DNA from: Chloroflexaceae bacterium
Lineage (GTDB): Bacteria; Chloroflexota; Chloroflexia; Chloroflexales; Chloroflexaceae
Direction: 5' to 3'
Length of the DNA: 37,428 nucleotides
Assembly: GCA_012031225.1 (NCBI GenBank)
Contig: JAAUTZ010000032.1
Span: 1 to 37,428, forward strand
Below the pieces are notes generated by a model, which worked only from the letters and a program-made list of their open reading frames with translations, ran no database searches and had not been told where the DNA came from. Each line of letters opens with the position of its first letter. The first letter of the stretch is position 1. This document shows positions 18,833 through 27,280 of the stretch, in pieces. Position numbers and translations under genes: made by a program.

Positions 18833-19837
18833 ATGCCGGAACTGCGTCAAAACTATGTGACCCGCGAGTGGGTCATTATTGCGAGTGAACGTGCTAAACG
18901 CCCCAGTTCCTACGCTGAAGCACCAAATCGCTTGATCACTGCTGATCGCCCCGAATATGATCCGCGCTGCCCCTTCTGTCTTGGCAATGAGGAGTTGGAT
19001 TTGGAGGTTGAACGCTTCCCCGCCGAGGGGCCGTGGATGACCCGCGTTGTCCGCAACAAATTCCCCGCCCTTGCCAGCGATGGTGTGCCTATCGAGGCGA
19101 CTTTCGGGATCCAGACGAGTATGCCGGGCATCGGCTTCCATGAGGTATTGGTAAATCACCCGCGCCATAATATGACGCTCGCCCTCATGGATCCATACCA
19201 TGTGCAGGTGGTCTTTGAGACGATGCAACGACGCGGGCGGTATATGGTTGCAGACGCGCGGGTTCAGCAGGTCATCTTCTTCAAGAATCACGGCGAACGG
19301 GCGGGCGCATCGCTGATGCACTCGCACTGCCAGTTGATTGGCTTGCCCGTTGTGCCGGATAGCATCCGGCGGCGCATTGCCGAAACCCGGCGCTCGTTTG
19401 AGGAGCGCGGCGAGAATCCGATCCTTGCGATGCTAGAGCATGAGTTAGCGGTGCAGGAGCGAGTGGTTACGAGTAGCCAGCACTTCGTCGCGTTTGTGCT
19501 GTATGCTGCCGCTTCACCGTTTCATACGTGGATTGTACCGCGCAATGCCCGTTCGAGCTTCCTCGATGTGCCCCCAGAAGAGCTAGCCGATCTCGCGGGG
19601 ATCGTGCGTGATGTGTTGCGGCGGCTCTACGTTGGGCTGCACGATCCTGACTACAATCTGATCATCCGCACTGCCCCCGTGCGCGGCGATGAGGTGAGTA
19701 CCTTCCACTGGTACATCTCGATTGTGCCGCGCCTCAGTCGGTTGGCGGGCTTCGAGTTAGGCAGTGGCATGTACATCAACCCCTCGCTGCCGGAAGCATG
19801 TGCCTCATTCCTGCGCGATATGCACAATACCGATTAA
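18833..19837 (+). CDS. galT: Galactose-1-phosphate uridylyltransferase-like protein
   Basis: GalT moves UMP between UDP-glucose and galactose-1-phosphate (Leloir pathway) through a uridylyl-His intermediate. Seen here: the start MPELRQNYVTREWVIIASERAKRP, the CPFCLGNEE segment of the kind that binds zinc, and the HIT-type active site MHSHCQLIGLPVVP. The second His of HSHCQ would be the nucleophile; the standard GalT motif is HPHGQ. A C-terminal half carries TFHWYISIVPRLSRLAGFELGSGMYINPSLPE. The length of 335 residues fits. The start is fixed by a perfect GAGGAGG seven bases before the ATG at 18833. The HSHxQ form occurs in a divergent GalT branch, so the exact substrate is less certain than the family. 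Confidence 0.87.
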   Translation: MPELRQNYVTREWVIIASERAKRPSSYAEAPNRLITADRPEYDPRCPFCLGNEELDLEVERFPAEGPWMTRVVRNKFPALASDGVPIEATFGIQTSMPGIGFHEVLVNHPRHNMTLALMDPYHVQVVFETMQRRGRYMVADARVQQVIFFKNHGERAGASLMHSHCQLIGLPVVPDSIRRRIAETRRSFEERGENPILAMLEHELAVQERVVTSSQHFVAFVLYAAASPFHTWIVPRNARSSFLDVPPEELADLAGIVRDVLRRLYVGLHDPDYNLIIRTAPVRGDEVSTFHWYISIVPRLSRLAGFELGSGMYINPSLPEACASFLRDMHNTD

Positions 19838-19844
19838 GGTGCAA

Positions 19845-20261
19845 TTAGCCCTGTGTGGGCATTGTCTCACCCGGCAGAAACTGGTTGATCATGGCCGTGC
19901 CGGAGCGTTCAAAGTAGGTTCGCATAGCAGTGCGGGCTGGCTCCTGAATGCCAACCTCATCAATTGCGACATACATATGCTGCACCCATGCATCACGCTC
20001 GCGGTTCCCTATCGGAAAAGGGGCGTGGCGCATGCGGAGGCGCGGGTGGCCACGCTGCTCACTGTAGGCTGTCGGGCCTCCGAAGTATTGCATCAAGAAA
20101 AGATACTGATGCTTCTTGCCCGGCTCAAGATCAGCCGGAAACATCGGCCGCAACAGTTCATCTTGCTCAATCCGTGCATAGAATATATCTACAAGGCGGC
20201 GAAACGTCTCTGCGCCACCAACCAATTCATAGATCGTCATTGCCCCTGATTGCTCTTGCAT
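19845..20261 (-). CDS. Group II truncated hemoglobin
   Basis: A 138-residue 2/2 hemoglobin of the trHbO type. Key features are TIYELVGGAETFRRLVDIFYARI with the B10 Tyr, LRMRHAPFPIG with the proximal His F8, and DAWVQHM with the group II-typical Trp at G8. Such proteins bind oxygen and react with NO or peroxide, or deliver O2. There is no signal peptide. The gene is last in a minus-strand run: the response-regulator gene ends 39 bases upstream, and no promoter is obvious between them, so it may be read from the same transcript. It converges with galT; the two stops are seven bases apart. The start could be 20261 or the ATG at 20240. Confidence 0.93.
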   Translation of the reverse strand: MQEQSGAMTIYELVGGAETFRRLVDIFYARIEQDELLRPMFPADLEPGKKHQYLFLMQYFGGPTAYSEQRGHPRLRMRHAPFPIGNRERDAWVQHMYVAIDEVGIQEPARTAMRTYFERSGTAMINQFLPGETMPTQG

Positions 20262-20300
20262 CTGCTCTCATTCTCAACTACGTACAGCGAATCCTTGCAC

Positions 20301-21248
20301 CTATTGTACCATGTTGAGCAGCAGCCAACTCATCATAATCACGAGCACGAGGATCAGCATAATCACGAGGGCGGGCGAGATCGCGGCTGATGACGCGGAT
20401 GCTAATGGGGGGGCATAGCCCGGATCGCTGGTGCGGACAAGCTCGCGTAGATCAATCCCCAGATAGCTACTGTAGCGGTGCAGCACGCCGCGTAGCTCTG
20501 GGCGCGGGATGTAGCTGAAGTGCCCCCGTTCGAGGGCTTGCAGAAACTCCCAGCGCACCCCGCTCTCGCGCTCAGCATCATACAGCGAAAGCCCTAACGC
20601 CCGCCGCGTCTCTGCCAGCCGCCGCCCAAGTGTAGCATACGTCAGCGGATTGGGCACGGGATGGATCGGCTCTGGGGTATGTTCAGGCGGCTCTGCGGGT
20701 GCGGTGGGCGGAGACTGGGGGGCAGGGCTGATCGGGCTAGGCTCTGGCCCACGCTCTGGGCTGTAGCGCGGCAGCGGCGCATAGCGGACGCTCGCTGGAT
20801 TGGCAACAACGGCACTCGCACCATGCCCACCCGCCAAGCCCACAACGCCGTGCGCGGGGGTCATCGCTGGCACAGGCTCGCTGCTGCGGCTGCGGCGCAA
20901 GACCGCCTCGATCCGGGCTAAGAGCTGCACAAGGCTGTAGGGCTTGGCGATGTAATCATCCGCGCCCGTCTTTAGCCCCGTCACAATATCCAGATCAGCC
21001 GACTTTGCGGTAAGCATCACAATAGGTACAGCGGAGAACTGCCGCATTTGGTGGCACACTTCCCACCCGCTCATATCGGGCATCATCACATCCAACAGCA
21101 CGAGGTCCGGCTGATCGAGCAGCAGCCGCTCCAATGCCGGCTGCCCCTGTGCGTAGCTGGTAACGGTGTAGCCGGCTCCACTGAGCTGGTAGGTGAGCAG
21201 CTGCCGGATCAGGGCTTCATCATCTACAATCATAATGCGATATGCCAT
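20301..21248 (-). CDS. Response regulator with RodZ-like HTH and C-terminal membrane anchor
   Basis: Residues 3-120 form a full receiver domain: acidic pocket D9/D10/E11, phospho-acceptor Asp53 (LLDVMMPDMSG), Thr80 and Lys102 (AKPYS). A Pro-rich linker (about 121-200) follows. Residues 206-271 form a RodZ/HTH_25-type helix-turn-helix: LGRRLAETRRALGLSLYDAE, RESGVRWEFLQALERGHFSY, then PRPELRGVLHRYSSYLGID. The protein ends with one strongly hydrophobic helix (about 291-312) and three residues after it, so it is a tail-anchored protein with everything else in the cytoplasm. RodZ normally has the same HTH followed by a membrane helix, but no receiver. It starts five bases after the stop of the HEAT NTPase gene, with RBS AGAGGAG inside that gene, so the two are surely one unit. 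Target DNA or protein is unknown. Confidence 0.9.
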   Translation of the reverse strand: MAYRIMIVDDEALIRQLLTYQLSGAGYTVTSYAQGQPALERLLLDQPDLVLLDVMMPDMSGWEVCHQMRQFSAVPIVMLTAKSADLDIVTGLKTGADDYIAKPYSLVQLLARIEAVLRRSRSSEPVPAMTPAHGVVGLAGGHGASAVVANPASVRYAPLPRYSPERGPEPSPISPAPQSPPTAPAEPPEHTPEPIHPVPNPLTYATLGRRLAETRRALGLSLYDAERESGVRWEFLQALERGHFSYIPRPELRGVLHRYSSYLGIDLRELVRTSDPGYAPPLASASSAAISPALVIMLILVLVIMMSWLLLNMVQ

Positions 21249-21253
21249 ACACG

Positions 21254-24200
21254 TTACTCCTCTGATAGCGGGCTTGCTGTTGGGGCTAGCAGTTCAGGTT
21301 GTTGATCGTTTTGCTGATCGCTCGTCTGCCCCGCGTCCGAGACCGGCGGCGGGGGAGCAAAGATCAGCTCGAGCAGGGCCCGTTGCACCTGATCCAACTG
21401 GGCGGGGGCGGCGTGCGGATCAGCACTCAGTTCAGTCAGGATCAGGGCGGCAGGGTCAGCCAAGCCCCGCGCTACCGCCCGTGCTGCGAGGGCCGCAAGG
21501 CAATGGCGGCGCAGGCGCATGGGGGTGTGCGTGGCGACAGCACACTGGTACAGCAAGTGCGTCGTCTGGGGGTGGGTCGAGGCAATCAACAGATCCGCGA
21601 CAACTAGCCGCAGATGCTGGTCGTCGCGGTCATCGAGCAGCACCGCATGCATCCTATCATGACTGATCGGGTAGGGGCTGAGGGCGTGCGCTGCCCGCAG
21701 CCGCAGCGCAAGGGGCGCACTACGCTCGGTGAGCAGGCGTACAATCAGTGGATCGGTGGGATTGGCGTGCAGCGCGAGATCGAATGCCTGAAGTTGCAGC
21801 GATAGCACCCCGCTCTCTAGGTACGTCCGCAGCAAGCTGGCATACTCCGCACCGCGCAAGTGGATCAGCGTCGCCACAGCTTGCAGGCGGATGATCGGCT
21901 CAAGGCGGTGCTGTTGGGCAACATTCAGCATAATCGGTACGGCACTATCATCCTCCAGCAGAGCTAGCCCCTGCATCGCCGCAGTAGCGACCTGTGGGTG
22001 GCTGTGTTGGGCATAGTGCAGCAACACCGCTAGCGATTCGCGGTTGCGCTGGCGGCTGAGGGTTTGCAGCACGCCGGTGAGCAACTCAACTGGCAGGCGT
22101 TCGCCGCGCACCAGATCACGGAGCCACTGGCGCATCTGCACACGCAGATTAGCAGGCAGAGCCGCCGCCGCCGCCCCGCGCAGGCTGTCGGGAGCATTCT
22201 CGTCGCTAATAATGTGCAGCAATGAGGATTCGGTGGCGGGATCGGCGAGTGCGCCTAGTGCCAGCACCGCCTGCATCCGCAGGTAGGCCTCGCCGTCGGG
22301 TTGCTCGGCGAGGCGGCGGAGGGTGGGCAGTGCGCTCAGTTCGCCCGCTTCGCCGAGAGCCACGGCGATCCGCCCGCGCACAAACGGATCAACGCTGCGA
22401 TCTTCAAGCCAACTAAGTAGGACGGCGTTGTATCCACCGGCATTGCTCAGGAGTTCGATGATCTGCCAGCGCAGCTGCGGCGCGGTATGTGGCGAGTGGA
22501 GCAACGGCTCATATGCAAGGTGCAATGGGTAGCCGTGATCAAGCTGGGCCAGCTGGGCCAGCTGCTGCACCGCCGCCAGCTGGGTTGGGTTGCTCTGGGC
22601 AAGTTCGAGCAACAGCTCGCGGATGGCGGGCAGCAGGGCTGCATTGCGCTGGGCAAGCGTACCGAGTGCGGCAATCCCAGCGGCGTGGATGAGCTGCACT
22701 TGCTGCGCGACAAAATCATCCAAGCTAGAGGGCAGATCGGCATCGGTGCTACCCCGATCCCACAGCACTGCGAGCTGCACCTGCGTCTCGGTGGGCTGTT
22801 CTAGCGTGGGCCAGCGAGCCACAGGGGTATCCTCCAAATCGGCAACCCGCGTCTGCCAATAGGCCCGAATGGCGGGTGCAAGCTCGGCGCGTAGCACCAC
22901 GCGGATCATCTGCACACAGCTTGCCGAGCCAATTGCGCCGAGTGTGTGAAGCGCACTGCTCAAGATCAGCCAATTGCCCGGCTCGCGCTGCATCACGTCG
23001 CGCAGTGTAGCAAGCACCTGCATCCGCACATACGGTAGCTGCCCTAGCCTACCGAGCGCATCTAGCCCGATTTGGCGCACCAGCAATGCCTCGCGGCGGT
23101 TGCCTACCAAGCGGCAGACATCCGCCGTTGCCATTGCCACTTGCTCCATTCCGATCAGGCGCGTGGCTGCGGCAACGACCACATCAGGAGCCTGATCTAC
23201 AATCATGATGTGTTGCAGTGCAGCGTGGCGGGCGGCAGTGTGGGCAGAGGGCTGGGCTAGGAAGCGCACTGCCCGCAAGCGCAACAGCACGGGCAGGTGC
23301 GGGCTGAGGGCGCAGCGCAGCAGCAGCGCAAGCGCGGCGGGCGTATCCCAATGGGCAACCTGTGCGAGGGCATCGTGTTGCACCTCGCTGGCACAATCTG
23401 GATTGCAGAGCAACTCATCAAGCAAGCGCAATGCCTGTTGCGGCTCTTGGGTTGCCAGTGCCGCCAGTGCCGCTCGGCGCACAGAGGCGCGGCTATCGCT
23501 ACAGGCCCGGCTCAATACCGTGTGAGCCTGCGCCGCCGGTGCTGCCCCTTCCGGCAACAATGCCAGTGCAACCGTCCGCAGGCTCTCCGGCAGGCTATCG
23601 CTACTGAGCAGCATATGGGCGACATAGGTGCGGCGCGTCTGGTCTACGTGGGGATCAAACAATGCCGCCGCCCAGTTGTCAGTTTCAGGCGTGGTCAAAA
23701 GCTGCCGCTCGACGGCACCTGCGAGTGCCAGCAGATAGAAGCGCATAGCGCGTGCCAACGCATCAGGGGCGGGTGTATTGATCAGCAAGGCGGGAGCGTA
23801 GGAGCCATCCAAGCGGAGCAGCCCATCGGTTGCGGCCCATCGGGTCGCCGGACGTTGCCCTATGTGATCTACCAGTTGGAGCAGGCGGAGACTACCAATC
23901 AGGGCCGCGTTGGTGGTGAGCAAGCGGGATACACGCTCATCGCTCAGAGCGTTGCCCGCCAAGCGCAGGAGATCGGGTAGCTCATTGAGGAGAGCCGTGC
24001 GGTAATCGTGCAGGGGCGGCGGGGCGGTGGGTTGGTCGCTCAGGCGTTCAAGCACGCGGATCGCCCACATCGGGGCACTGCGCGGGTTCTCACGCAGGCA
24101 GACGGCCAGCGTCTGCGGATCGTTGGCTTCCCACAGCGTCGCATAGAGCGGAGCCGGGTTCGCCAGTGTGCCGCGCAGCATGCGGGCTACCTCGTGCCGG

Positions 24201-25189
24201 GCCGGGGCTTCAAGTGCAACCAGTGGCGTGATATTGCCCGTCTGGGTGATGGCTTGGGCTTGTGTGGCGCAGTGCAACATCTGCCGCCCAATCAAGAACC
24301 AGCCATCCGGCGTAGGTGTATCGAGGTCAAACGGGACTGCCATTGGCAGCGTGATCTGCTGTGCCTGTAGAATCTCTAGCACCCGTGCATACAGCTGCTT
24401 GGGCGCACTCGGCAAGCGGTGGCGGGGATAGGTTAGGGCGAGCAGGGCAAGCTCGAAGATCCGCTGGCGCACACTCCCCAATTCGGGCTGCTTGCCGAGC
24501 TGCTGCATAATCGCGGCGGTGTTGTGCTGCGGCAAGAGCGTATCCAGCCATAGCCGCACCAGCGTGGTATCGGGCGGCACAAGGCGTACCTGCGCGTAGC
24601 CCTCCCAGTTCGGCGTATCGTGTTGCACGGTGATGACCCCGTGCGTGGCGGGCAACAGGCGCGGCAGGCGGTGCAATAGCTCTTGCCACACCTCACGGCG
24701 GGCAGCGGGCAACTCTTCCCAGCCATCAATCAAGAGCAGCAATTCGCCGGTGGTGCTGGTCGGGATAGCGAGGGCCGCATCGAGGTGGTGTTGCCCTAAC
24801 ACCTGACTGAGCAGTTCACGCGGCGATTGTTCGGGGCGATCTATCAGGGCAAGCGGCACAATCAGCACCGGCGCGGTGCGGCTGCTCTGGAGCCATTGCC
24901 ATGCGAGCTGGATCAGCGCGAGGCTCCGCCCACTGCCGGGCGTGCCTGCCAGCTGCACCCACTGCCCCGCCGATAGCAAGGTGGAGGCATAGGCTGGGCG
25001 CGGCTCAAACGGGAGCGGCACACTGAGCAGCGCAGGCAGCAGCCGCAACGCCGGTTCATGGCGAATCTGCTCACGGACGTGCCCACGCACACGCTGGCTG
25101 GTGCGCCCGTGTTGCAGGCGATCCGTGATCCGTTTAGTGGGCAGGAGTTTTCCGAGCATTCTTTCTCTCACAATCGTATCACGCAGCAT
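21254..25189 (-). CDS. NACHT/STAND-like P-loop NTPase with a long HEAT-repeat array
   Basis: A 1311-residue protein. The N-terminal part is a P-loop NTPase. Walker A reads GTPGSGRS (82-89), with Arg88 where Lys is usual. Walker B reads LLLLIDGWEEL (150-160), close to the NACHT form DGxDE. From about residue 500 to 1270 the sequence is a run of roughly 30-residue helical repeats of HEAT/PBS-lyase type, for example VRRAALAALATQEPQQALRL, LRMQAVLALGALADPATESS and VATAAMQGLALLEDDSAVPI. No signal peptide or membrane helix is seen. STAND NTPases act as signal switches and scaffolds, some in defence; the function here is unknown. The ATG at 25189 is given; the ATG at 25159 has the better RBS (GAGAGAAAGA). 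The gene is coupled to the downstream response regulator. Confidence 0.82.
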   Translation of the reverse strand: MLRDTIVRERMLGKLLPTKRITDRLQHGRTSQRVRGHVREQIRHEPALRLLPALLSVPLPFEPRPAYASTLLSAGQWVQLAGTPGSGRSLALIQLAWQWLQSSRTAPVLIVPLALIDRPEQSPRELLSQVLGQHHLDAALAIPTSTTGELLLLIDGWEELPAARREVWQELLHRLPRLLPATHGVITVQHDTPNWEGYAQVRLVPPDTTLVRLWLDTLLPQHNTAAIMQQLGKQPELGSVRQRIFELALLALTYPRHRLPSAPKQLYARVLEILQAQQITLPMAVPFDLDTPTPDGWFLIGRQMLHCATQAQAITQTGNITPLVALEAPARHEVARMLRGTLANPAPLYATLWEANDPQTLAVCLRENPRSAPMWAIRVLERLSDQPTAPPPLHDYRTALLNELPDLLRLAGNALSDERVSRLLTTNAALIGSLRLLQLVDHIGQRPATRWAATDGLLRLDGSYAPALLINTPAPDALARAMRFYLLALAGAVERQLLTTPETDNWAAALFDPHVDQTRRTYVAHMLLSSDSLPESLRTVALALLPEGAAPAAQAHTVLSRACSDSRASVRRAALAALATQEPQQALRLLDELLCNPDCASEVQHDALAQVAHWDTPAALALLLRCALSPHLPVLLRLRAVRFLAQPSAHTAARHAALQHIMIVDQAPDVVVAAATRLIGMEQVAMATADVCRLVGNRREALLVRQIGLDALGRLGQLPYVRMQVLATLRDVMQREPGNWLILSSALHTLGAIGSASCVQMIRVVLRAELAPAIRAYWQTRVADLEDTPVARWPTLEQPTETQVQLAVLWDRGSTDADLPSSLDDFVAQQVQLIHAAGIAALGTLAQRNAALLPAIRELLLELAQSNPTQLAAVQQLAQLAQLDHGYPLHLAYEPLLHSPHTAPQLRWQIIELLSNAGGYNAVLLSWLEDRSVDPFVRGRIAVALGEAGELSALPTLRRLAEQPDGEAYLRMQAVLALGALADPATESSLLHIISDENAPDSLRGAAAAALPANLRVQMRQWLRDLVRGERLPVELLTGVLQTLSRQRNRESLAVLLHYAQHSHPQVATAAMQGLALLEDDSAVPIMLNVAQQHRLEPIIRLQAVATLIHLRGAEYASLLRTYLESGVLSLQLQAFDLALHANPTDPLIVRLLTERSAPLALRLRAAHALSPYPISHDRMHAVLLDDRDDQHLRLVVADLLIASTHPQTTHLLYQCAVATHTPMRLRRHCLAALAARAVARGLADPAALILTELSADPHAAPAQLDQVQRALLELIFAPPPPVSDAGQTSDQQNDQQPELLAPTASPLSEE

Positions 25190-25322
25190 TTACGCTACTT
25201 TGGGCACGAGCCACTCGCACCACGCATCTCTATAGTAAAACGGAAGCAACCCCACTCACAAGGGGAGAACATTACAGTTGGGTTGCCACCGTCCAATGCG
25301 TGACTCGCTGCCGCTCACGCGC

Positions 25323-25351
25323 TAGACGCAAGCCCATGAAGATGCTATACT
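25323..25351 (+). promoter_or_regulatory. Promoter of the AAA ATPase gene
   Basis: TAGACG at 25323-25328, a 17-base spacer and TATACT at 25346-25351, with TGC directly before the -10. It lies about 108 bases upstream of the ATG. Confidence 0.55.
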
Positions 25352-25458
25352 AGAGGGTATCTGTATCAGGCGGACGTAATGCTCTATGATGCCTAGTGTG
25401 TGTCTATTTGCAATACCCAATGAACTGTTCTGCACATTCTTCAGGAGGGTGAACTGCT

Positions 25459-27075
25459 ATGCGCTTCCTACTCGATCAGCAATCCTATGATGAAATGCGC
25501 GAGATGCCCCGCCATCCCGCCGACTGCTACGTGCGCGGGACAGAATACCTGCACCATATGTACCTCGATGGCGTAAAGTATGTGGTGGCGCGGGCGCTGA
25601 TGGAGTCGATCAAAAAGGCGACGCTTGCGAACGATGCCGATGCCCTGCTCCACCTCAACTTTCACAAAGAGGATTTGGATCGGTTGATTGCCGATGCCCG
25701 TTCGCAAGGAACCGATGTGAAAACGTTGCGGATCCTCGGCGATCCGCCACCGACTGAGGAGCAATCCCGCCCGAAGCTAGAAAACCGCTTCACCCCACCT
25801 ATGCCGCGCACGATTGCTGAGACGGGGATGAATCGCACCTTCCTCGCAGAGCATTTCCTCCGTATTCTCTACAACAAGAGCCGCACCAGTGGCTCCGAAA
25901 TGGCAGAAGAGATGCGCCTGTTTTATGCTATCGTGGATGAACTGATCCAAGAGTTGCGCGGGCAGGATTACATTGATATTGCTGGCTCGCGGGGCTATGG
26001 TGACATCAACTACGAATACGTGCTGACCCCGCGTGGCTTCCAAGCCGCCAATGATGCGATGCTGAAGACGCAGTATGTTGGGCCTGTGCCCGTGCCGCTC
26101 TCGACATGGATTGCCTCAGTCAAGCAACAAACGATCAAGAATGTCGTCGTGACGCGGCACAACATCCGCGAAGCCTTCGACGGCTTGGTGATTGACGAGT
26201 CGATCTTGAACTGGGTTGGCCCCGCAGTCAACTCTGGCGCATCGGTGATGCTGTATGGCTACCCCGGCAATGGCAAAACCAGCATCGCCGAGCGGATTAC
26301 GCTGCTGATGGGCGATGCGATTTTCATTCCGAATACGATTGATGCGGACGGGGCAATCATTAAGATGTTCGACTCGATTGTGCATGAGGAACCGAAAGAC
26401 GCACTGCCCGATGAGTTTGAGTATGATCGCCGCTGGATGCGGATCAAACGCCCAGTCGTGATTACCGGTGGGGAGCTGACCCTCGAACAACTCAACCTCG
26501 TCTATAACGACACCTCGAAAGTCTACGAAGCCCCGTTCCAAATGAAAGCGAATGGGGGCATCTTCCTGATTGACGACTTCGGGCGGCAGCAAGTGCGCGT
26601 CTTCGACTTGCTCAATCGCTGGATCATTCCCCTTGAGAAACGCTATGACTTCCTCAATACGGTGACAGGTCAGAAGATTCAGATCCCCTTCGATCAGCTC
26701 ATCATCTTCTCCACCAACCTGCACCCATCCGATCTCGGCGATGATGCGCTCCTGCGGCGGATCAAGTTCAAATTCGAGATCATTGATCCCGATGAAGACC
26801 AGTGGCGGGCGATCTGGCGCATTATGTGCAAAGTTCGCAATGTGCCCTACGATGATCGCGGGCTAGATTATCTGGTTGCCAAGTGGTTTGTACCGGAACA
26901 TCGCCCCTTTCGCATGTGCCAGCCGCGTGACATTATTGATCAGATGATCTCGATTGCCAAGTACAACATGGAGAAAGTTGCGCTTACGCCGGATCTGCTT
27001 GATGCCGCGTGCGCCACCTACTTTACGAGTGCCGCAAAGAAGGACTTCGGCGCGAAGGTACGCCTCGATCTGTAA
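25459..27075 (+). CDS. AAA ATPase of MoxR-like appearance, function unknown
   Basis: A 538-residue cytoplasmic protein. Residues 1-250 form a mostly helical N-terminal region without a recognised domain. The ATPase core has Walker A GYPGNGKT (267-274), Walker B IFLIDDFGR (368-376), a sensor-like stretch LIIFSTNLHPSDL and DALLRRIKFKFEI with a likely Arg finger. The C-terminal helical lid follows. A very good RBS (AGGAGGGTG) precedes the ATG. I recall similar proteins in Chloroflexota and Planctomycetes annotated as chaperone-type ATPases associated with Flp-pilus genes, but no pilus gene is in this window. It probably stands alone with its own promoter; the next gene, pckA, has a separate one. 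Confidence 0.85.
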   Translation: MRFLLDQQSYDEMREMPRHPADCYVRGTEYLHHMYLDGVKYVVARALMESIKKATLANDADALLHLNFHKEDLDRLIADARSQGTDVKTLRILGDPPPTEEQSRPKLENRFTPPMPRTIAETGMNRTFLAEHFLRILYNKSRTSGSEMAEEMRLFYAIVDELIQELRGQDYIDIAGSRGYGDINYEYVLTPRGFQAANDAMLKTQYVGPVPVPLSTWIASVKQQTIKNVVVTRHNIREAFDGLVIDESILNWVGPAVNSGASVMLYGYPGNGKTSIAERITLLMGDAIFIPNTIDADGAIIKMFDSIVHEEPKDALPDEFEYDRRWMRIKRPVVITGGELTLEQLNLVYNDTSKVYEAPFQMKANGGIFLIDDFGRQQVRVFDLLNRWIIPLEKRYDFLNTVTGQKIQIPFDQLIIFSTNLHPSDLGDDALLRRIKFKFEIIDPDEDQWRAIWRIMCKVRNVPYDDRGLDYLVAKWFVPEHRPFRMCQPRDIIDQMISIAKYNMEKVALTPDLLDAACATYFTSAAKKDFGAKVRLDL

Positions 27076-27111
27076 GAACAACGTATCGTTCTCATATCTG
27101 CTATATATGCG

Positions 27112-27139
27112 TTGATGCACATGCCAAGCGGGGTATAAT
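27112..27139 (+). promoter_or_regulatory. Promoter of pckA
   Basis: TTGATG at 27112-27117, a 16-base spacer and TATAAT at 27134-27139. The start of transcription should be near 27146, giving a leader of about 135 bases. Confidence 0.6.
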
Positions 27140-27165
27140 AAAGGCAACTCTATATTTTTGACAGA

Positions 27166-27215
27166 AGCCGCTTGGGTGCGTTTCTTGCTTGGGTGCAACT
27201 GCCCCTCAAGCGGCT
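27166..27215 (+). promoter_or_regulatory. pckA leader with two competing hairpins
   Basis: An 11-bp stem (27166-27176 with 27205-27215; core AGCCGCTTG and CAAGCGGCT, one G-T pair) encloses a 28-base loop. A 10-base direct repeat, GCTTGGGTGC, occurs at 27170 and at 27187. The second copy can pair with the same 3' strand (27187-27193 with 27205-27211), giving a smaller alternative stem. Mutually exclusive stems in a 135-base leader are typical of leader regulation. Confidence 0.45.
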
Positions 27216-27280
27216 GCTTTAGCGTGCCGCGGCTGCCATTGGTTGACAGACGTGCGTACACATCGAAAGCGAGCTGTACC

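Noticed and set aside
23297-23980. Open frame of 227 codons opposite the HEAT NTPase gene
   Set aside because: It is antisense to a repetitive gene, its composition is Gln/Arg/Gly-rich without domain features, and no RBS supports it.
27158-27186. TTGACA at 27158 as a second pckA promoter
   Set aside because: The hexamer is perfect, but nothing resembling a -10 stands 16-18 bases downstream.
27158-27280. N-terminal extension of pckA
   Set aside because: It would be 41 extra residues beginning at a TTG, overlapping the leader hairpin and unlike any PEP carboxykinase N-terminus.
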